This document shows positions 57,642 through 64,000 of a DNA stretch of 64,000 nucleotides, piece by piece. Each line of letters begins with the position of its first letter. The stretch's first letter is position 1. The DNA comes from Neodiprion pinetum (Eukaryota > Arthropoda > Insecta > Hymenoptera > Diprionidae): contig NC_060232.1 in the NCBI RefSeq assembly GCF_021155775.2, positions 38,375,089-38,439,088 of the forward strand. Reading direction: 5' to 3'. The notes under the pieces were generated by a model that was not told the origin of the DNA, did no database searches, and saw nothing but the letters and a program-made list of their open reading frames with translations. The position numbers and the translations under genes are program-made.

Positions 57642-58826
57642 CTGCAAAAAAGACAAATTTTACTGTCTGTTATTTACGTCAGGTCTCTGTGTTTTGGCTC
57701 TTAGCTGTAACTCGTTCAAGAATTATTAAAATACGCCCACTTGCGGCTTAGCTGATATCCGGTGATTTCTAAACGCTGAGCTCACACGCTCGGACTTAAT
57801 GGCCTGCGAGCAATTAGCGCTATGACCAGTTAGCCGAGTCCACGGACTTCGTGAGTCATCGAGCTATACTTCAAACGGTGCCAGACCGACTAATCCAAGT
57901 CTCGGAGTGTGGCAGCTGCCGCATGGCAAATTGCCAGCAGCGCTTTCCTCCGTCAATTCAGCACCCAGTAACCGTAATTAAGTGAAAATGCAACGATTAA
58001 GCCACAGTTTATCATTGAAATGAGAGTGCGAATTTTCTTCAGAGGAATGCAATATGTTTGGTAAATTAGCGAACGCGACAGTTCAAGTCTCAAAGTATCG
58101 TCTCGCACTCGACACAGTCTAAATCCACTCACTATTAGGAATCGTTCCTACACACGTACTTACATTCGCACACAATTTTCACATGTCCGTCTCTGTCTCG
58201 AATCCTAACGCTTGCCAGTATTGTGTCTCAAAATAACCCAGCTGAATACATGGCACGTACATTGTATACATCGTGAAAATTATATGTATATTATTTATAT
58301 GTATATTATCCTTACGTTAATGAGCCTCGGTTGTCTTGCTTGTCTCTCGCGATAAGGTTCGTATCGATTATTCCGATGAAGTATTGTTGTACACTTGAAA
58401 GGGGAGAAACTAGAAAAGAAGAGGAAAGAAAGGAGGAAAAAACCGATTGCTGCCGGAAGGGCAACGACGTAAAGGAAGAGAAAGGGAAGGATAGGGAAGG
58501 AACGAAGAAGAGAAGAGAGACGGGTTTATGAAAGGAAAGGAAGGTGGATGGATGGAAGAGGGATAGAAATACGGTGTGGGAGAGATAGAAGGGGATAAGG
58601 GATACGGATAGCGAAGATGTGAAGAAAGCGAGAATTTCTGACGAAAGGTTGGTTCTGAAAGAGTTCTGAAAAAAAGACTGGTGTTGTTCGGTGCTCGTGC
58701 GTCGCCGGAATGTGTCTTATCGGTCTGGCAGCCCTTGACTTATAGCCGAGCGCGGACCATGGAGAGGGGGCCGACCGGCATAGGTGGGGGCATGCGCAAG
58801 GCGGCTGCGCAGACGTAAGCGTTGTG
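57642..58826. other. Upstream flank of copy I
   Basis: From 57642 to about 58060 this is paralogous to the copy H intron. After that comes unrelated sequence: an A/G-rich strand at 58390-58620 and GC-rich DNA at 58690-58900. The ORFs over the purine tract are composition artefacts. Confidence 0.45.
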
Positions 58827-60210
58827 ATTCGCTGTGAGCCGCCGCTTGGAGGGGAGCTGCGAAACGATCGCAGCGCGCGGGGTGGCGAGTAGTGAGTTGA
58901 GCCAGCGTGTGTTGTGATAGCATTTTGTATGAGAAACAATAGACGGTTTGTGGAATTACACTTGTTGTGCTGTTAACTGCATAAATAACGGTAAAACTAG
59001 TAATTGTATATTTTACAAGTTTCCAACTGCATCACATAAAATAGTTCAAAATAGGAAACAGCGTAGTTTCTGTGGTTTTCCATCTATTAAGACCGATGAA
59101 GATTTATTAGATATTGCTGGAGTGAACTTCCAGAACTTTAATTTTTTATTATCTAAAACTGAAAACCCATCGGAAAGATCTACAATAACAAGAAAACAGA
59201 GGCTTTTAATTTTTTTAGTGAAAATAAAAACTGGCCTCACATTTTCAGCCATAGCAATTTTCTTTGGTTTACATCGGTCAACTATCTCCAAGATATTCTT
59301 TTCAACTTTACAATATTTGAGTTCGTCAACTGCAAATTTAGTTTTTTGGCCAAGTAGAGCTGCCGTACAGAAAACTATGCCGGAATGTTTTAAACCTCAG
59401 TACTCTAATACTCGGGTTATCATAGACTGCACTGAATTCAAGATAGATGTTCCGTCAAGTGTTGACGACCGTATTTACTGTTACTCTCATTATAAGAAAG
59501 GTTTTACAACAAAAGTACTGATTGGAATCACACCATCTGGGTTCATCTGTTTCAAATCGAAAATTGCTGGCGGTAGAAAAGGTGATTCCCAATTAACTAT
59601 TGAATCGAATTTGGTAGATTCATTGGAAGATGGTGATGTGGTTTTAGCAGATAAAGGTTTTCCTGAAATCAGATCTATCATTGATGCAAGTGGTAAACGA
59701 GTATTTTTTATTATGCCACCATTTTTGGAAAAAAAATCAGAATTTTCGAAAGAAGAAACAGATCTGACTTACAACATCGCAAGAGTTCGAATTCATGTAG
59801 AAAGAATTATGCAACGACTTAAAACATATCAAATTTTGTATAAAATTCCAGAAAATTTGTTCTTTTGCATCGATAATATTATTCATGTTATCTGCGTATT
59901 AGTAAATTTACAGCGACCAATTTTTTCTAATAAAACAACAACTATCAAGTAGAATAATAAAAACCTTTATTCGTAAAAGGTAGTGGTTTTCATTGTGTAT
60001 TTATTAATATTATATTGCTACATACTACTCGAGTTTCAACTCGTTATTATTTCCAACTTTTCACTGCACTGTTACAATGGAAATATCACTTATTTGATAA
60101 TATTTTGCTGATTTCGATATTTATCAGTATGTCTCTAATGTAAATCAACACGCCGGCTGTTTAGCTTTTGAAACCGCTAGGTGGCGGCACGAGCGAGGCT
60201 CACAGCGAAT
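58827..60210 (+). mobile_element. ISL2EU-type DNA transposon
   Basis: A 14-base perfect inverted repeat, ATTCGCTGTGAGCC, bounds the element at 58827-58840 and (reverse complement) 60197-60210, with a transposase ORF inside and 107 and 258 bases of flank. The direct repeat TAAGCGTTGTG lies just outside the left end (58816-58826) and near the right end (60217-60227). The size (about 1.38 kb) leaves no room for the YqaJ nuclease gene carried by full-length ISL2EU elements. The true ends could lie further out. Confidence 0.6.
58948..59952 (+). CDS. ISL2EU-family DDE transposase (DDE_Tnp_4), 5' end uncertain
   Basis: The frame has 334 codons from a TTG; a stop at 58930 and no in-frame ATG near the 5' end mean that the true start is upstream by splicing or frameshift. 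N-terminal CCAVNCINN and KFP resemble the start of a THAP zinc finger, but the rest of the C2CH pattern is missing. Next come a helix-turn-helix (about 79-115, LTFSAIAIFFGLHRSTI), then FWPSRAAVQKTMPECF, D160 in VIIDCTEFKI, D235 in LADKGF and E285 in RIHVERIMQR: a complete D-D-E triad in the DDE_Tnp_4 arrangement. The enzyme would cut and paste its own DNA. Catalytic residues look intact, so loss is confined to the N terminus. Confidence 0.85.
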   Translation: MWNYTCCAVNCINNGKTSNCIFYKFPTASHKIVQNRKQRSFCGFPSIKTDEDLLDIAGVNFQNFNFLLSKTENPSERSTITRKQRLLIFLVKIKTGLTFSAIAIFFGLHRSTISKIFFSTLQYLSSSTANLVFWPSRAAVQKTMPECFKPQYSNTRVIIDCTEFKIDVPSSVDDRIYCYSHYKKGFTTKVLIGITPSGFICFKSKIAGGRKGDSQLTIESNLVDSLEDGDVVLADKGFPEIRSIIDASGKRVFFIMPPFLEKKSEFSKEETDLTYNIARVRIHVERIMQRLKTYQILYKIPENLFFCIDNIIHVICVLVNLQRPIFSNKTTTIK

Positions 60211-61199
60211 AAGCTATAAGCGTTGTGTATGAGCTGTTCGCGTTTTGCATAAAAATGCGTGTAATTTTTACCCGCGTAGGTCCGTTCGCGGTATTATTTG
60301 AGCCAGCCTTAGCATGTGAATGTCGAGCCAGGGGTTGCGGGTAACAGTATATTTTATCGTCTTCTCAGATCATCAGTTATCCTCCCACTATCACCATGCC
60401 GTTTCTTCACTCTAGTTTATAAATCGCTAATTCGTGTATCCCATGTCAATGACCCATCATTATTATCACCCAACTCTCCGAACAGAATGTAACGAATGTC
60501 GGTTACATCGAAGAGTCGGTTGATCATATATTTCATGAATTATCTGGCTCGTTTGATATTTCCCCATAACCCATGGCTTGTGAAACTGTAATGCATGAAC
60601 TATAACGAGGAAGGTGAACATGTTTACAAAATAATAACGAACCAAACAGCCCGCAAGGTTTCAGCGTCCGGAAGATAATCGTTTCGAATTATTTGAAAAC
60701 TTTTCTTTGGCCATTCGAAATCGAAACTCTGGTTGGGTCGTCTTCTGTAAGGTGAAATTATCACGCTCTTTGAACTTCAGCGTTTTACACAACCATTCGA
60801 TTCAAAGCTCGAAAGAAACTATTTCGCAAGGAATAATGTATGATGCAAAACTCACGCACCGTTGGCGAAATCCAACGAAGCGTTCCTGAGCCCCAGTTGC
60901 ACAAAAAAAACCCCAATTTTTATTATATAAGTGAAAAAAAAAAGACGCACGCGGTAAGTAAGTGAGGAGATTTTTAATACTTGAAGAACTTCGGTTCCGG
61001 ATTGTGTTCATCGTTTGAAACGACATTTAAAATTTCGAAGCAAAGAAAAGTTCGAAACAGTGTTCAAACGACGATTTGACGTCATCGAAAGTAGAAGATA
61101 ATTGAGATCGACACGGGATAGTCGAATCTGATGGACATTTATTGGGAATTGAAATGCGGCAAGAGGGTCGCGACGAATCGATAACTGGAAGAATCGATC
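60211..61199. other. Duplicated flank continuing the copy H-type intron
   Basis: From about 60490 to 60920 the sequence aligns with 54780-55210 (shared ACCCATGGCTTGTGAAACT-like and GAACCAAACAGCC strings). The preceding 280 bases are not in the paralogue. No gene seen. Confidence 0.45.
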
Positions 61200-61800
61200 A
61201 TCCGAAGTAAGTAATCGCGGCCAGACGATGAATTCGTAGCGCCTAAAAGTGGGTAAAAATTACTCGGACTTCGTTCTGGATCGAACTAATTCTCCACGGC
61301 AAGATTTTCCGTTTGGCCACAGATATTTTCGCGGTAATTTGGGCAAATGCCGTTAGCAATTTCGATCTAGTCGTCGATTCGATCCGTCTCCTTTTCCCTT
61401 TCTACGAAACGAAACGAGACGAGACTAGACGAAGGATGAATAACGGCGATGCGAGAGAGGAAAGTGTCGCGTTTGCTCGCGCAGGCTGGCATCTCGCATT
61501 TTTAGCGGCCAAAAGGTGTTCGAGATTCGATAAAGGTACCTCGATTTCCAAAGACAGACGGTCACGCCGATTAGAGTCCACCGTTACGCCGCTTAACTGG
61601 GTGGCCTCTCAATGCCTCCGGATCACGAAGAGGACCCAAAGTCGACTGCCCATTATTACGGAGCTCTGCCATTATAGCGCGAAGTCGACCAACGCGTCGA
61701 TTCCAAAACGCAAGCTTTTCGAGCGGCCCGCTCTTTGAAAACTTTCTAAAACTGGGCCTAATATTCCGTGACGACAGATCGCGCCGCGAAAAAACCTTTG
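61200..61800. other. GC-rich block of unknown role
   Basis: An ORF of 141 codons (61313-61738, plus strand) follows the GC content and has no domain I recognise. CCATTATTACGGAGCTCTG and neighbouring sequence look like constrained non-coding DNA rather than codons. It may be a regulatory island. Confidence 0.3.
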
Positions 61801-64000
61801 TACGTTTTTGCCATTATTCGTAACGCCTCCTGCAGTACTGAAGCTTTTTTTGGTGACAGCAATTCGGCCTCGTTGTGCAGAAGAAAAGAACTTCGCGTCT
61901 TCTAAAGATTTTTACACATTAAATTACTCACTTAATTTGAAAAGGTTTTTCAGCAATTTTTCTACATTGATCACAGGTGTCATTTTTCTCGTAAAAAAGA
62001 TTCTGATCGACGTCGATCGATTCAAATTTGCTTATTTGATATCGATAAATTGCAGGTGAAAATATTTTTCCGAAATACAACCATATCGACGAAGGACACC
62101 GTCTGATTTGAAAGTAAAAGAAAAAATCAGACGACTACTAAATTTCTGCGAAATTACTCTGCTCCTAATAGCCGCGGTCAGAATTCATTCCGAGATTTGT
62201 TTTATCACTGTATTCTACGAACTACTAGACTTATGCCTGTGATTAGTGCGGTACTATGAATGTCGATAATATTATACCAGGAAATAAATAGCTCGATAGT
62301 TTTGTGGAAAAAAGCTGAAAGACAGGATTATTAGAGTGTCTAGCCATGTCCGAATCAGCATAATATCAACATTCGCGTCAAGGATATCCGACTGGCGAAT
62401 AAATAACAGATTGATCGATATTTCGCAAGAACTTTGTAATCCCAAAGGGCAAAGATTATCCTTCAGGTTCCCTGCAAGAAGTGGAATGCAATTATAGGAT
62501 CAGATGCGCCCGATCATCGCTGCGTGAAATGGCCCACCCAAAAGCGTCTCGTCTGTAAGATGGGCCAGGTAAATGAGACGTACGATTTTGGACACGAATT
62601 TAGACTCGTGCAGTCTGACTTGATGTGCGGTGACTAAATAAACGAGCCTGCTTCCTTCGTACAAATTTACAGACTAAAGATTTCGTCGTTAAAAAGTATA
62701 GAAGAAAAAGCAGAGCCGGTAAGAAATTCGAAATTCAGTTTTCACCCGTTAGCGGCAATCTGGAAGACCCGGAGAAAGAAACAAAGAAAAAAAAAAAAAT
62801 AAGTGAAACAAAAATTCCGGTAATTCAGCCGAGTAAACCTGCTGCTGAAAAGCTGACGACACGTTTTTTTCTAAAACCGAAATGACAGGAAACTCAAAAG
62901 CGACGTGAAAACGATCAAATAAATGGAGAAGAAGTTTTAGGGGTTAAAAAAAAAAAAAAAAAAAACGCGAAAGAATGGAAAATGAAACCAATTTTTCGGC
63001 AGAGATGCTTAGAAAATCGCTTTATAATAGCATCGAATAGTTTTTTGTCACGGTTTTTTTATTTTTTTTTTTTTTTCTTCTTCCTTCACGACGCTGTTGA
63101 GAAACGATACCAATTCTTAACGATAAGCAAGAGATTGATGGAAAAAAAATATATATATTACGTGAAAAGAAACGTAGATAGAAATTAATGATCGTGTATA
63201 CGTATATATAGATAAGAGGTTGAAAAGAAGAGACATACGCACGCGATCTTTTCATAGATTTAAGTTTTTGCGGTGAGCAGAGCTCGCGGCTTGCATCATT
63301 ACACCATCTGTGTATGAAAATATTTAGCCGGACGTAACGCGTGAGTGATAGACCGACCGACTCGGTTTAATTAAATATCAATTGCGGTGTGAGAGAAAAT
63401 GGAAGTTAAGTCAAATTATACGGATGAAAGAAATTCAACATACCACACACGAATCGGATCTGTTAAATATTGCGGTTCCGACAAAATTCACAGCCATTAC
63501 CGCCGAACGTTCTATTCCAGCTATTAGTTAAGAATTTTTCACGGCCTCTTTATTTTCAAATATCAAACACGCGCTCGCACTAACACAACAAAAGAAAACA
63601 CTCAAGAATCGAAAACGCCTGTGCATATGGGCTATTCCGCGTCAACCGGATCAGTCATCTGTCAGATATTTTTTTAATTTGGCATGTGGATTGTGTAGGG
63701 GGAGTTAGATTTTTATGCCAAAGCGCGAATCTCATAATGCAAAATTCGATTTTTTATTAACAATAACGAATCAGACTCCCATTTTTTTCAAGAATTCATA
63801 ACTTCGGCAAAAAATTAGATACAATATTTTTTTTTTTTTCAAATTACGCGGAAAGCTCCATAGAATTTAAAAAAAAAATACGAAATGGTAAGAAAAAAGT
63901 TGTTATCGATTGTTTATGGGGCTAACATAATGCAGGTGCAATTCAGTGTACCTGATTTTAGCGAATCTATTTGCCTGAATTCTATTATTTGACATTTGGT
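61801..64000. other. AT-rich intergenic sequence
   Basis: No gene seen. It contains A-runs near 62789 and 62946-62964 and a T-rich tract at 63055-63078. ORFs here are short and low-complexity. Confidence 0.55.

Noticed and set aside
58331..58939. ORFs rich in Glu/Lys/Arg (plus strand) and Pro/Ser (minus strand)
   Set aside because: Composition follows a purine tract and GC-rich DNA, with no domain or splice support.
1..64000. tRNA and rRNA genes
   Set aside because: Scanning for GGTTCGANTCC-type B boxes found only unpaired partial matches (for example near 15732 and 37370), with no cloverleaf or A box.

Overview
KIND OF ORGANISM. This is an animal nuclear window, most likely from an insect. 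The background is AT-rich with long gene-poor stretches, many simple repeats, spliceosomal intron signals, and eukaryotic transposable elements (a Penelope-like retroelement, an ISL2EU-type DNA transposon, and piggyBac- and pogo-type miniature elements). Hymenoptera is plausible from the overall look, but I cannot prove it from sequence alone. LAYOUT. (1) 1-16.2 kb: no gene I can support; AT-rich DNA with homopolymers, microsatellites, small hairpin elements and three GC-rich islands (about 10.57-10.99, 12.26-12.77 and 14.15-14.72 kb; the first holds seven GGGCCC palindromes). (2) 16.26-16.99 kb: a broken Penelope-like reverse transcriptase, minus strand. (3) 19.18-57.62 kb: the main content, a tandem array of nine intact paralogous genes, all on the minus strand, each a 460-475-residue leucine-rich-repeat protein, plus one frameshifted 5' fragment (about 35.6-35.83 kb) and one very short relic (about 43.73 kb). 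In every copy the coding region is one uninterrupted exon, preceded 16-23 bases upstream of the ATG by a splice acceptor, so the start codon sits at the beginning of exon 2 behind a 5'-UTR intron. For four copies a matching donor, and hence a probable non-coding exon 1, can be proposed. (4) 58.83-60.21 kb: an ISL2EU-type transposon with a near-complete transposase on the plus strand and 14-bp terminal inverted repeats, sitting in sequence duplicated from upstream of the neighbouring gene. (5) 60.2-64 kb: no gene seen; a GC-rich block near 61.2-61.8 kb. MAIN IDEA. All nine array proteins share an N-terminal signature at fixed positions: [S/T/P/L/V]9-L10-x3-[A/S/T/V]14-x3-[L/I/M]18, then [I/L]53-P54 in seven of nine (Pro54 in eight), then a motif around residues 90-106 with pattern A-x-L-E-x-x-M-D, ending G/N-L-x-C. 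The first two elements resemble an elongin-C-binding BC box (Ala in place of the usual Cys) followed by a cullin-2 box, the layout of ZYG11- and PRAME-type CRL2 substrate receptors. I infer that this is a lineage-expanded, rapidly diverging family of cullin-RING ubiquitin ligase receptors, with the C-terminal leucine-rich repeats as the variable recognition surface. The alternative is a generic F-box/LRR-like family. The array grew by repeated segmental duplication of gene plus flank: copies C/D (25.5-29.1 versus 29.5-33.1 kb) and H/I (54.3-55.2 versus 57.6-58.1 and 60.5-60.9 kb) are the clearest pairs, and several orphan duplicated flanks (42.5-44.9 and 48.4-50.6 kb) mark places where copies may have been lost.
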